From Climacteris rufus (lineage: Eukaryota > Chordata > Aves > Passeriformes > Climacteridae), in assembly GCA_013398175.1 (NCBI GenBank), contig VZRZ01004223.1:254944-318943 (forward strand): 64,000 nucleotides of DNA, given 5' to 3'. A program made the position numbers and the translations under genes. This document shows, one piece after another, positions 51,901 through 63,875 of this stretch. The notes under the pieces were generated by a model, which saw only the letters and a list, made by a program, of their open reading frames with translations, was not told the origin of the DNA and ran no database searches. Each line of letters opens with the position of its first letter. The first letter of the stretch is position 1.

Positions 51901-54900
51901 GGTAGTGTTCAAAGAGAACAAAAAACTGGTTTTTGGTAGACTCCCTGATATAAAATGTCTAGATCATGGGGCAAAATATACAATCACTAATAAATAAAAA
52001 ATACAGATTTTTACAAGATCTCCTTTCAACATGGCATCTTAAAATGTGCCTGCAGGTAAGAATGGTTTTCATTATTTTTATTAAAATTCAGTTTCCCATG
52101 GTTATTCTTTCTTACACATGAATTTATGCATTATATACATACTATATAAAACACATAAAAGTTGTCAGTACAAGGAATATCATTAGCTGAGAACATGAAG
52201 AAAGGGCTCCTATCAGATCCCACTCAATGTTATGTGTGTAAGTTCAACTGTACAAGAAAGGGACTTTGGTCCTGATCTTGCACTAAGACAACAGATGTAG
52301 AACCCATGTTTCTGTGTACAAAACCTGCTATCTCTACTGAGATCATACCACTACTGCCTTGACAACCACCCAGTTTTCACGTGACCCATCACAGAAACTG
52401 AGTTTGAATCAACACAAACATCTTGGGTTTTTCTCCTAGTTCTTATCCACGTACCTCAGAGGTCAAATGCATGGGACATTGTCCAAGTGACTGAATATCT
52501 ATTATGTTCAGCTATGGCACACAATTTTGCTTCCTCAACACACACAAAGACAGCAGGGAAATGCAGCTCGTAACTACCAGGCATTTATCCTGGGAAATGT
52601 AGCATTGTCATCACTATTGCAGTAGAAACTTATGTTTATTGACAATGTGCCTATTTTTCAATGAAACATCATTGATTTTAGTAACATTACAGTTTGGCAA
52701 AGAATAGTTTCTGAATTATGTCTGTTACAGTTTTGAATCTCTGGCACATTTAAGACACTCACCCACCTATTCAAATAATATTTTAAAGCAAAATTAATAT
52801 TTGATAGAAAATAACAGTTGTGCCGCAAATGTGGAAAAATAGTCTAAAAAAAATAAGTATAAAAGTGATTTCAGATTTATGAATATGTTTCATATAAACA
52901 AGTCCAGGTGACTAATCTGTGTTAGAAATGGCCCTTCATAGGCTTTGTCACAACAGAACATCACATTTTTCACAATTTACAATAACACAGATTCACAATA
53001 TAATAACACCGTATATCAGAAAAATAGTATTTTACAAACTATACATTTGGCATCTATTTTTAGATTTTTTCTGATTCTTTTTGAGTTCCTTTTTTCTTTT
53101 TCCTTTTTTTAAATTTTTCTTACAAAATAGTGCAAAATTACAGTGCGTTAATAGAAGATTTTGCAAATCCTAATAAAAAGTCAGTATATTTAACTGTTCT
53201 GTTCATTCATTGGAAACAGTTTGGCACATTAGGATTTTGTATAGATGGAAAAGCTTCTCACTTGCTTCTCTTCAGTGTATCCACTGATTCCTTAAAACAT
53301 TAAATTGCACCAAGGGAGTTAACTTTCTAAACTTTTTAATCTCAGCTATTATAATATGTCTGTTACAAGTGGCAAAGAAAATACAGATTTTGTAATTAAC
53401 TATTTTGCCACATAGCATATATCAGACTGGCGTTTCTTATCATGTTATAAAGAAAAGGATTGATGGGAACATTTTCCGTATCTGGATCCAAAAATTCTGT
53501 ATCAAGACAGGGGGATAAGTTTTTGTCAAATCCTCTTTTCCACTGGACCAATTAATAATAAAGAATAACAAACATTGGCTTTTCCTGCCAATTTGCAATA
53601 ACTAAATTATTTTCCTGCTAATTATTTACTTACAAATGTTGATGAGGAGTTCCCCCAAGTACCAGTAATTCCATTTGCACAGACTGGCACCACACCTCAA
53701 AAAAAAACGCCAACTCTTTATTACTTGGAACAGCAAAGTCTTCTCCATTATCATAAACAGGCAGGATATAGGCTGCAGAAGCGAGAGTGTCTTAAGCCAC
53801 TCTGTGAGTGTGCCATGAAGTGCACAGAGGGTGTCAGATGAGTGTCAGCTCAGTTCTTTGCCTTCCTTGGCTGAAAGCAGTAATGAAAAACCTGAGACCA
53901 CTGAATCATCTACTAGAGGTTGCCAAGCACTGGTCTGTACTAACACACTCATAATTCAGGCTGTTAACCTGGGCCTGAAAGGCTTTCTGCCACATGAGTG
54001 AATCTCTGAACTACATACTGCACAGACACTGTTGTTTACAGTTAATTGTGTAGAGAATATGGTGAAATAAAAGATTGCCAATTAATTACCTTTGCAATAG
54101 AGTAATGAAGTTACTTACTCCAGTATTAAAACTGCAGGGTGATGTCTTTAGGCCTAGTTATTTCTCATGACTTTGTGGTTTTATCATCTGTATCACTGTG
54201 GAAATTGTGCTATTAATTAAAATTGCCATTGCATGGTTTATTTAGTCAATTTATTGGCATTTCTGTACCTTTTATGAACATATCTAATCAGTATGTATTT
54301 TACATTGATTCTGTGAAGGTGGAATTCACTATAGCACTATAAATACTTATTCAAATATTAGAAGGGAAACATCCATGAATAAGATGGGGGTTTTTTTTAC
54401 CCAAGGCATTTCACCCTTGGCTCAATCCTTTGTTACTAGCATAGGAATCTCCTAAATCACCTGCTAACTCTGGTGGAAAACTTGCCCAAGCAAGAAGCAG
54501 GAGAAGATAAAGCTGAAATAACTATCTTGTATGAATCATACTGAATAATTTCTAACTTTAAAATCACTGCTATTAAAAAACAAAAAAAAAGCACCAAAAC
54601 AACAGTCAGCCAAAGTTATTGAAAAAGCCCACCATCTGGTAGGTATACAAATGCTTCCCCTGGACTCTCTTTTCAATAACATACTAATTTTGACCAAGGA
54701 AACACTTGAGCATTTGTTTTACTTTCACCGCTGGGTTTAAATAGGTCAGAAGCCTCCTTGTCAGCCTGCACAGAGACACCTCTTGTTCCCACTTCGCACA
54801 CACAGTGATTACCCACAGTCTCTTCTAAAGTGAACCAAATAGTTTCCTCAAAGAAGAAAATCAAGTGTGGCTGAGACTGACACTCTCTAGGACACGCTGA

Positions 54901-55293
54901 GTCCAGATTTTAGGATGTGACCAGGTTTTATGCTTTCATCCTTGGACAGTCCTCACAATACTATCTCAACAAGCCTCCGACACTCTCACTTCTTTAAGTC
55001 ACATGCAAGTTCAGTGACCTTGCACAGCATGGGCAAGCTGAAAGCTGAGGTGCTATGCTGAGGGGATGTCATGAGGCAGTGGTGGCACGTACAGTATGCT
55101 GAAGCAGAAGAGTAGGGCCAAGGTTTGTTGGATAGACACCAGACTAGAATGAATCCAAAGTTTTCAGTGTGGACTAGCCAATCTACTCCCTGGATGGATG
55201 CACATGATCCAAAAGAGGCTACACAAATTGTCTCTGTTGACTATAGATTGCACTCTGGCAAAATTCCTAAAGGCAGTAAAAACATATTGTCTG
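45953..55293. other. Unannotated AT-rich stretch downstream of FUT9
   Basis: About 9 kb without a recognisable gene. It holds poly-T at 48631-48643, a 22-bp duplication at 50021-50062, and a TAATTA-rich unique block at about 54060-54340. Part of the right side could belong to a long FUT9 3' UTR; the sequence alone does not show where that UTR ends. Confidence 0.5.
50021..50062. repeat. Two-copy tandem duplication, about 21 bp
   Basis: TTTTCAGAACAAAAATATAT occurs twice in immediate succession with one or two differences at the junction. Confidence 0.85.
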
Positions 55294-55358
55294 AAGCCCC
55301 AATGCATTAAAGTATTTAAGGTGCTTTTAAAATTAAGCACATGCTTAAGTCTCATGGT
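55294..55358. repeat. Old fold-back interspersed repeat fragment
   Basis: The order GCCCCAATGCATTAAAG, TATTTAAGGTGCTTTTAAAA, TTAAGCACATGCTTAA, GTCTCATGG resembles half of a fold-back repeat common in turtles, crocodilians and birds, which starts with a GGCCC block and carries repeated TTAAGCAYRTGCTTAA palindromes. The palindrome at 55333-55348 matches its own reverse complement at 14 of 16 positions. Family recognition is from memory and the name is not certain. Confidence 0.45.
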
Positions 55359-58300
55359 CATCTGCTTGTGTTTAAGGTCTTTTTCAATCATGTCTAGATA
55401 GTGTTGCCGCATGAGGACTTAAAAATCAAAAAAGAAAATAAGAAAAAAGATTCTTGAATTTAGATAAGAAATATGACTAGTTTACTGGCTGACATCTCTC
55501 TGCTTCCAAATGTTATTTTTTGTCTAATAAAAAATATAATACAAGGCAACAAGAGTACCATTTTGAATAATCGGGAACAGTAATTGGTTGTGTAGCTGAA
55601 GTGTGCTTCATTAGAGATATGAGAAAATTATGTAGGTTTTCTTTTTTGGTTGCTTTTTTTGTCATTTTTTTTCTTTTGAAGCCCATTTTTAGAAACAAAC
55701 ATGAGTAGCTAGAAAGAGCAAGTAGTTGTTTATTGTGCTCAGTTGTGTCAATTTCCCTTACCTTGCTCGGCCTGCAAGAACTCTACAAATCCCCACATTT
55801 GAGCTCACTCAGTCCAACTTTCATTGTATTTTATCTGTTTCTTAAAAGACAAATATGTTGCTGGATGTCTGACACATTCTGTGGGCCTCACTCAGGCTGC
55901 TTGGTCACTGTGACTATAGACATATGACAAGAGGCATTCAAAGACACTGGCAACAGGATTCACTAAGGGTTGGAGATCTCATACTAAGCAAGAGCTGCTG
56001 TGGACCTTGAATGTCTATGAAGTGAAAGGAAAACTGCTTTAGAAGGATCTGCTGCCAGTGTTGTCTGACACCTGTTACATTCAGTGGGGTAGCAATGCGG
56101 TTAGTACTTTATCTGGTTTGGGTCTTATTTTCTACACTGAAAAAGGCAGCAAAGTTGACTGAGTGCAGGATAGAAAGCTTTAAACCATCCAAAAATAGGT
56201 AATTTATAAAGAAAGAATAATGATTACTTTCTGTCTTCACTGACTACTTAGTTAACTTACAACAAGTGCAATCCAAGATTATTGTGGGCTGGCAAATAAA
56301 ATAAAATGAATGTCTGAAACAAAATTGTTGAGAAAATAGTTAGAACTGGTGTGATTTTCCACCTTCTAGTTCTCTTTTCTGGTGCAATTCTCTTCTTTTG
56401 CCAGTGGTACCAAAGGTTAATACCTTGTTCTCTATTTTGCCTAATTCCATGTAATTTATGCTTCCATAGTTGGTTGATTTGCTTATTCTCCTTCACAGTG
56501 ATTTGCTGAGTCCATTTATGCGACCTGTTCATGTAGAGTAGATCATGAAAGAAGCACAGACCTCACAATGCTTCAGGTCATATGTATACTGGAAGCAGTC
56601 TTGGGTGATTTAGGTGTGCAGGTCTAGGTAGACAGCCTTTGTGCATGCATTGAGCACAGATGTTTTATATCTATTGCTTCACATTATTTACTATATAGGC
56701 TGGACATGTCCAAAAAAGTTTCATCTTCTGTCAGCAAAGCTCTTATATCCAGAACTGATTAAGGCCTGATACCTGCAGATCACCTTAAAATCTTCACCAA
56801 AAATTGGCTCAATTTTGTTCCAGACCATACTCTTCAGAAATGTCAGTGAGGCATGTATATTTTTTAGGATTTGGTCGTGATTCTTCTCCATGATTCTGGA
56901 TTAGATTTCTCTCCTGCTTTATTAAAGTTTGAAGCATTTTTCAATGTGTCCTGAATTGAAAATATACAAGCCTTCTGTTGAGTTTCTGTGAAGAGAATGA
57001 CTCTCTTTCCGGTTCCATCAAAAGACTTTCATTTTTCAAAATTCAGCCTAAGATTAGCCATGCTGACTGGATCACATGCTTACAGAGGTGAAGACATTAC
57101 TTACAGAATTAAAATCCAGTGTATATTTCAAAACTTTCCTGTGTATATACTAATAGACATTTGTAGTAACAAGTCATATATCTTACATATGCTTGCTTGT
57201 TATTATTGTAGTGACTTAGCTGAACTTGTCTGATTTGACCTAAGGACTTCTAATGCACAGCACAACTCTCACAATCTGAAATGAGGAATGAAATAAAGGA
57301 TTGTGCATGTTCACCCTCCACTGAGATCAGTGCAATGAACTTCCAAATTCCAGCACTAAGGGAATCAGATTATTGAGCCAAACCAGTGGTATGTTCAGTC
57401 ACTGAGAATTTCACAGTCCATCTGAAAGCAAAATGTTATGATGTCCTGCAGGATAGACTGTAAGCTATAGCCACTTGCCTTCAAAATGATAAAATACTAC
57501 TCTCATGACATCCATGTCAGTGCTCTGTTCTTAGAAGACTCAGTTTTGTTGTATTGCATTAATTTTCAAGGTAAGCTCATTTTGCTTTGTACTAGAATGC
57601 TGGTGAGTTTAGGCGATTCACAGTATATTGAAAGCTAACTGGATCAGAATACAGCTTTTGAAGCCACAGGGAGAGCAGAAGTGATTCTATAACTTTTCTG
57701 TGGGGATTTTGAGTTCTAGAAATTTAACTACATTACTCCTACAGCCTTCTGTGTTTCCATTACAGCCTGGAATAAAAAAAAAAGGTCTGACAAGTCACCT
57801 TATCTTTTGCTAGACATTTATTGTTTATCTCTCATTCCTTTCCTTGAGCAACGTTGTTGCCTGCAAATTTAATTCTACTATTTTGCTTGATCAGGGTCTT
57901 ATACACAAGCTGAAGGCTTTCAAGTTTAACTTTTTTCTTTCTTCCAGTAGAAGTGTGATTTGTAGCACTTTGACCTGAAAATTCAAGATGATTGGGTTCC
58001 ACTTGATACAAAAAAATATCCATACATTTATGTCATTAACCAGCCTTGAACATATGAACATATATGGCAATCATAAATTTTTGTCTTTGCTGAAAGAAAG
58101 AAGTAATAAAATCAAATGACACATGTTTAAAGCAGACATTTTAAACAATTATGACAATCATCACCATTTTGTATTAGGGCAAATTTAATACTTAAGAACC
58201 TACTTATATTGTCAAATGTTGATAGCAATTTTTTCTCTGAAGAGTGCATTTATAATACCTGTCACATAAAATATTTTCAAACCCCAAAATTCATTAGCTT

Positions 58301-59440
58301 AATAAGTTGAAAGGTTATGTATCATCCTGGTAGCTTATTTACTGAATTTGAGCATATTTGTTTCAGAAAATTGACTGTTTAGTAATTTTTTGCCACATTT
58401 ATGCACCATAACATCAATTTATTCAGCTACAAGTTAAAGTTCTACAGATCTTTACAGAATTGGTGAAAAATTCACTATTATTCAAGAAATTATATGAGAG
58501 AACTTTCTCAAATTTCTCAGCAAACTACTTCTAAAAATCCATTATTACCTGCTGAATTCAGTGCATGAGGCTGATGTAATCAAACACCTTTGTTAAAATC
58601 TCTTTATCTCTGTATCAGTGTAACACCACTTAGAGCCCTGGTTCTGGTTAACAATACTTCAGACACATTGAGGCTTAAGGGCTTGCTGCATTTGAATACA
58701 CGCAAAATTTGGATGAATCTGGGCTTTAGTCACCACGATTGGTCATCTTCTCTATATTTGACTTCTTTTTTCTTCAGAGGGTAAGAACAGATATATTCCT
58801 AAAGCAACTTAATGGCACCATTTGTTAGGAAACATTTTTAGAAACAAAGACTGCTGAGTATTCTAATACATTTAAAAAAAACTATAACTAGGTTCGTGAC
58901 CCTTAAAAAGGGGGCAATTAATCACAGTTGCATAATGTTATGTATTGTACTTTACTGTGCTTTTAAAATGCAAGATGAACATATAAAACTTTACTGTCTT
59001 TTGAAATATTACACACATTTCAGTCTGGAAAAAAATCATGTTCTTAAAGTATTCTCTGACATTTGAAAATTCTTTCCTCATTTTTCAAATAGGTTAAACA
59101 ACAAAGATAATGTTAAAAATAAAAACCAAGTGTTAAGAATGACTACTTCAAGTGTAAGACTGGGACACCTTTCACAGAAAATGTGGAAAATCTTGTTTTA
59201 AATTTATAATAATCAATCAAATCTTTTTCAGTGCACATAATTAGTATCTCTATTATAATTTGAAACTGAATATTGAGGATGGCTGCTGCTGATCTTTAAA
59301 AATCTCTTACAAAATATAAATAGGATAGCCAAGAGAGAATATCTGATAAACCATGACATGAGATTATCTTTTTCTTCCTTTTTTTCTCTTTTCCTTTCTT
59401 CTCCACTTGGACTGAAGTTCCTTCTTGCTTTTTCTAAAAA
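55359..59440 (-). other. FUT9 3' flank, extent of the 3' UTR unknown
   Basis: AT-rich, without an open frame of interest. The mammalian FUT9 transcript is known to carry a long 3' UTR, so at least the part nearest the stop codon is expected to be transcribed. The first AATAAA on the minus strand is at 58418-58423; others follow, for example 57817-57822. Confidence 0.4.
58418..58423 (-). promoter_or_regulatory. Candidate FUT9 polyadenylation signal (AATAAA)
   Basis: TTTATT on plus, so AATAAA on minus, about 1.05 kb after the stop codon, with moderately GT-rich sequence (GATGTTATGGTG) just beyond. It is the nearest canonical hexamer seen, but such hexamers are common by chance in AT-rich DNA. 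Confidence 0.25.
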
Positions 59441-59443
59441 GTG

Positions 59444-59469
59444 CACACACACACATACACACACACACA
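59444..59469. repeat. CA/GT dinucleotide repeat in the FUT9 3' UTR
   Basis: CA units interrupted once by TA. In the mRNA sense this is a (UG)n tract that begins five bases after the FUT9 stop codon. Confidence 0.95.
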
Positions 59470-59473
59470 AAAA

Positions 59474-60553
59474 TTAATTCCAAAACCATTTTTCTAAATT
59501 TCCGATGGACTTGTATTCCTGGTGTCTTTTCACATGATCACAAGCAAGACAGGCATGTGATTCCCAGAACCTAGGAAGATGCACTGAAAAATCCTTCTTC
59601 CAGTTGAAATAACTAAGGTACATCTTGTTATTTTTGTCAAGCATCAGAAGATATTCTGCCAGCTCTCTGGGGGAAAGAAAATCTTCCACATGTATGAAAG
59701 AGTCCGCTGGAATGTAATTCTCATAATTTTCTCTGGAAGGGCCCAGTACAACTGGTACTGATCCAGCCAGAAGAGCATTGTAAAGTTTCTCAGTAATGTA
59801 ATCTTTGTGGATTGAATTTTCAAAGGAAAGGTAGAATTTGCAAGTGGAGATAGTTGGAATCAAGTTTTTATCATTGACGTAGTCTCCGAAGGCTTGTCCA
59901 TAGGTATGGATTTCAATGTATTTGCTAAGCTCATTGTAATACTTGACTCGAGCATGCTCTGGGTTCCAGTTACTTACAACCCAACAGACCAAGTTTTCCT
60001 TACTTGGTACCTCAAATGTGAAGGAACTTGTACCAACCATCATGAAGCCATAAGGCACCTGAATATCTGAATCACGCCGGTAAGTCAGAGTCAGGTTAAA
60101 AAGGTGTTCAATGCCACTCTTTTGTGGAGTATGAGTTGGAGACTCCAAGTTCATCCAAATCCACTTCTGGAATGGTGGCCTGGCTTGCTGAGGTAAATTA
60201 GCCAGATCCCAGCTAATGTCTCTGTGGTGAATGAGAACAGCATGGGATCTGTTGTATAGTGAGCGGTCAATAGTCAGATGGCACCCAGGGATATTGAACA
60301 TAGTTTGGCAGGATGTTAGATCGAATGTCTGACCAAATGGCCAAACCCAGATCAAAACAGTAGTTTCATTGAGATTATCAGTTTTGGAAGAAAAGAAGTT
60401 CTTCATTTTCAAAACTGAACTGGCTGATTCTATAGGACCAGAAATCCAGCTATTTGTTGGTTTGATATAAATTAATATAAGTGCCATGAAACAACCAAGG
60501 ACAATGAAGATAATAAAAAATGGCCGGAAAATTCCTTTAGATGTTGATGTCAT
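59474..60553 (-). CDS. FUT9: Alpha-1,3-fucosyltransferase 9 (Lewis X synthase)
   Basis: A Golgi type II membrane enzyme of family GT10 that moves fucose from GDP-fucose to the GlcNAc of terminal N-acetyllactosamine, making Lewis X (CD15/SSEA-1), notably in neural and stem cells. The 359-aa length equals mammalian FUT9. A short cytosolic tail is followed by one membrane helix (about residues 11-30) and a stem to about 60. The catalytic base is expected at Glu137, in WMNLESP. The donor-binding region holds FYLSFENS (240-247), DYITEKLYNA (251-260) and AGSVPVVLG (263-271). Sequons lie at Asn62, Asn101 and Asn153. Cysteines 82, 91, 190, 238, 335 and 338 match the family's disulfide set. The whole reading frame sits in one exon, as in other FUT9 genes. 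The ATG has A at -3, and the N-terminus MTSTSKGI matches mammals. No damage is seen. FUT4 or other paralogues are excluded by the near-identity along the full length. Confidence 0.98.
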   Translation of the reverse strand: MTSTSKGIFRPFFIIFIVLGCFMALILIYIKPTNSWISGPIESASSVLKMKNFFSSKTDNLNETTVLIWVWPFGQTFDLTSCQTMFNIPGCHLTIDRSLYNRSHAVLIHHRDISWDLANLPQQARPPFQKWIWMNLESPTHTPQKSGIEHLFNLTLTYRRDSDIQVPYGFMMVGTSSFTFEVPSKENLVCWVVSNWNPEHARVKYYNELSKYIEIHTYGQAFGDYVNDKNLIPTISTCKFYLSFENSIHKDYITEKLYNALLAGSVPVVLGPSRENYENYIPADSFIHVEDFLSPRELAEYLLMLDKNNKMYLSYFNWKKDFSVHLPRFWESHACLACDHVKRHQEYKSIGNLEKWFWN

Positions 60554-60561
60554 AATTTGTT

Positions 60562-60595
60562 CTGAGAAAAAAGAGAGGAAGAGAAAGAGAGAAAA
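60562..60595 (-). promoter_or_regulatory. FUT9: Splice acceptor of the FUT9 coding exon
   Basis: Read on the minus strand, a long pyrimidine tract (CTTCCTCTCTTTTTTCTCAG) ends in AG at 60563-60562. The exon would begin at 60561, eight bases before the ATG. This fits the known FUT9 layout, in which untranslated exons precede a single coding exon. The assignment is by sequence pattern only. Confidence 0.8.
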
Positions 60596-62673
60596 TTACA
60601 TCAGGTATTAAATTGCATAGATATGTCCTGTTAAAACAATAAGACATCAAAATGGATTGAACTTCAATAACACTAACCTGTAACGTCAGAAATTTCCTTT
60701 GAATGGAGAGGGTATTGGTTCTTGCATGCTATTCATGACAAAGTGACAATATTTCTTTTCTTTGCATTAAAAGCTCATTGACATAAATTAAAGGCAGTAT
60801 TTTAATGTCTCATACTTGACACGAATCAGTATATATACTGAGAAGTTTTTTTGCTTAGAACCTAGGCCAAGCATTTGAGACACACAAGACGGACAAAATT
60901 ATCCTTGGATTCTATCCTTGTGTCTGTGTAAGGGGTAACATGCTGCAGATTTGCTCCATTCATATATGGAGGATATGGGATTAGAGGACTGAAAAAGGAA
61001 GGGACTAGAACTTTAATTGTGTAATCAATAAGACTGTTACTGGAAAACTAATTCATGTCTCCTGGTTGCATATGGATGAACATCCATGTCTTCTACAGAG
61101 GACTCCTAAAATACCTAGGGAAGGAAAGTAGCAATAGAGGGTTTCCCCATGCAGCCACATATTTCTTATATTTCCCACATAAAGAAAAAAAAGAGAAATT
61201 AATAAAAAGATGTCCTTAAATATTTAATTACATTTTTATGTTTAAAAATTAGGAAAAGATATGCTGCATCTTTGTGAGGTATCCTTTCTTTTTACCATGG
61301 AAAAATAGGGCTGAGTAGTTCATATAGCCTCCTTTGTCCTCACTCTGGATGTTTCTTCCTGAGAGAAGTGATCAATCTCTTTCCAGAACTACTCTTCTAT
61401 ATGGTTCTTGTGAAACCTAACAAAGGTAGGGTTTGCTAATTGCTAACCTTTGCTGCTGAATGTAGCCCTAGAACTCATATATATTCTAAAACTAAAAACA
61501 GTAACCATGAAGCACTATGACACACAAGGGAAAAGGAGAAGTAAGTTGCCAGAAAGAAATGTTCTGAATATACTGGCACGCTGTAGATTTTCAGTGCAAT
61601 AGTAATACAATTACTATAAATTTTTTCTGGCTTTGTTTTTCTGCAATTTTTTCAGTTGTGTTTTGTTATCTTGACTAGATGGCCCTACAAAAATTTTTAT
61701 AAAAAGCCCATCCCTAAAAATAGAAAAATATATAATATTATGTGTATATATGTATATAGAGATATATATACATATTTATATTAATAAGTTCAAAAAATCA
61801 CAGAAAGCAGAAAGTGATTTTCAGGCCTTTTAAGCCACTTTCATAGCTCACCTTCTCCTATCTATGAAATAAGTAATTAAATTCAGAATGAAGACATGGC
61901 AGAATGTGATTCAGAGGTCTGCTAATATCACATAATTTGCTGCTTTTGTGAGTGTAAAAACTGATGTGTGTGTAGCACTACAGTTAAAATAGAAATGTTT
62001 TCACATTGATTGTTAAGGAAAAGAAAGAGCGAACATCATGCTTAGCTTTATCCCATCACTGTACTTTGAGGAAAAGGGAATTTGCCACAATATCTCTCAT
62101 TGTTTTGGAAGAACAGGTGGTCTTAATTCTGGTTTTAGTTATAGTGGTGAATTAACCTTTTCTGGCCATCAGGTACCCACCCAGTCACTCTCTCACCCCA
62201 CCTCCTCAACAAAATGTGGGGAGAAAATATGATGAAAGTCTTGTGGGTTGAAGTAACATGGAGGTCACTCACCAGTTACTGTCACAGCTCAAATAGACTC
62301 ACCTTGCAGCAAAATAATGTAATTTATTGCCATTTAAAATAGATTTGGATAGTGAGAAACAAAGACAAAAATTAAAATATCTTCCCCCTCAGCTTCTTCC
62401 TAGGCTCAGCTTGCTCCTTCAATCCCAGCTCCTCCACCTCCTGGGCAGTGCAAGAGCATAGGGAATGGAGGTTTGTGATCAGTCCACAATGATTCTTCTC
62501 AGCTTCTCCTTCCTCCTCACACATTTCCACTGCTCCAAAATGTATTCTTCCTGCATGCAGTTCCTTCAGGAAAAAAAGCTTAGCTACCAAGTGGACTGGT
62601 TGAGCAGCTCTAGGAGTTAAAGCTCAAGTTCAAAACAAGAGGCTGAGCTGATATTCATGTAAAACCATTCTTT

Positions 62674-62739
62674 GTTTCTGTGCTATTGAAATTTAGAATA
62701 TGTGCTGTTTCTGTGCTATTGAACACATAGAATAGGTGT
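62674..62739. repeat. Two-copy 33-bp tandem duplication
   Basis: GTTTCTGTGCTATTGAA starts at 62674 and again at 62707. The tails (ATTTAGAATATGTGCT and CACATAGAATAGGTGTA) are diverged but alignable. Confidence 0.85.
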
Positions 62740-63285
62740 AGCTTATCAAAATAAGCTGAGTTTGGACAACAGATGGGGAAATGTGTCTATTCACAGGGGC
62801 TGATCATTTTCTAGGGATTGAAAAGGATGATGGAAAATCAGGAAAGAATTTTAACATTGTGCCTTGTAACACCCTCCAGTTAAAAGCCCTTTGACTCAAG
62901 TATCTCTGACAAGGATTATATTACAATAAACTCTTCTGTTAACTAATAACAAACCTGCATCCTCACATGGCAATTCTTGCTGCATAGGAAATGACCAGGT
63001 ACAGTGTACCCTGTTCTCTGCTTGAAAGTCTAATTTGTCCACGGTGTTGCATTTGTGTAGGAAGCTTTTGAACTGTAGAGCCAATGTGAGGAAAAACACT
63101 TGTTGTTTGTGCTACCACAAGTACCAGTATTAATATCTGACAATGTTAAACAGGTGAGCTTACCAATTTTTATTATCCCTTCTGGATCGATTTCCTCTCA
63201 TTGCTTTGCTGCCCTGTGAAATCATGTGTCCCCTTCTAATCTGGGATCATGGTTCTTAGATTTTTCCTGTTAGCAAAACATTAGC

Positions 63286-63330
63286 CTACATCCAGGCTAA
63301 TTACATCCAGACTAGCTACATCCAGGCCAT
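63286..63330. repeat. Three-copy 15-bp tandem repeat
   Basis: Units begin at 63286, 63301 and 63316: CTACATCCAGGCTAA, TTACATCCAGACTAG, CTACATCCAGGCCAT. The spacing is exact and the ACATCCAG core is invariant. Confidence 0.9.
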
Positions 63331-63824
63331 ATAGTCCTTTGCAGTTTTTCATCCTTTGGATTCAGAGAACTAACCATTCCTTATGCAGACTCACAGATCC
63401 ATTACACGTACTGGCATCACTGGCATGTTTTGCTCTGAAACTACTGCTAATGGGATGGTGGCAAAGGGTTCTAAAAGCAAGACCCAATAAGAAATTGAAT
63501 AAGAAGCCTGCAAGGAAACAGGAGATCTGAGCAGAGTCCTAAAAATACCACTTACCTATACCCTGAGGTACCTGGACAGGATTTTTCATGGAATTCTATT
63601 TTTGTATTCTGTTTTGTGTTAACTCCAGTAATAATTTTTAAAATGTATACTGGGAATAGCAGTATTTTTTCATGAGGAAGTGCTAACAGAAGCAATAACT
63701 TCTGTGATACAAAATGGACCAGTAAACTCTGCTTTCATGGCATTTGGGACTGAGTCCTGTACTGTCAGGCAGCAGTAAGTACAGTGAAGGCATGTAGAAA
63801 GCACTTGTTGACAAATACTATTTT

Positions 63825-63875
63825 CATAGCATCATAAAATAGTTTGGCTTGCAAGAGATTTTCTTGAGACATAGC
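63825..63875 (-). mobile_element. Possible CR1 3' end, heavily decayed
   Basis: CATAGCATCATAAAATAGTT followed by TGGCTTGCAAGAGATTTT resembles the reversed CR1 tail and the GGTTGGAAGGGAC block, but with many mismatches. It may be chance similarity. Confidence 0.3.
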
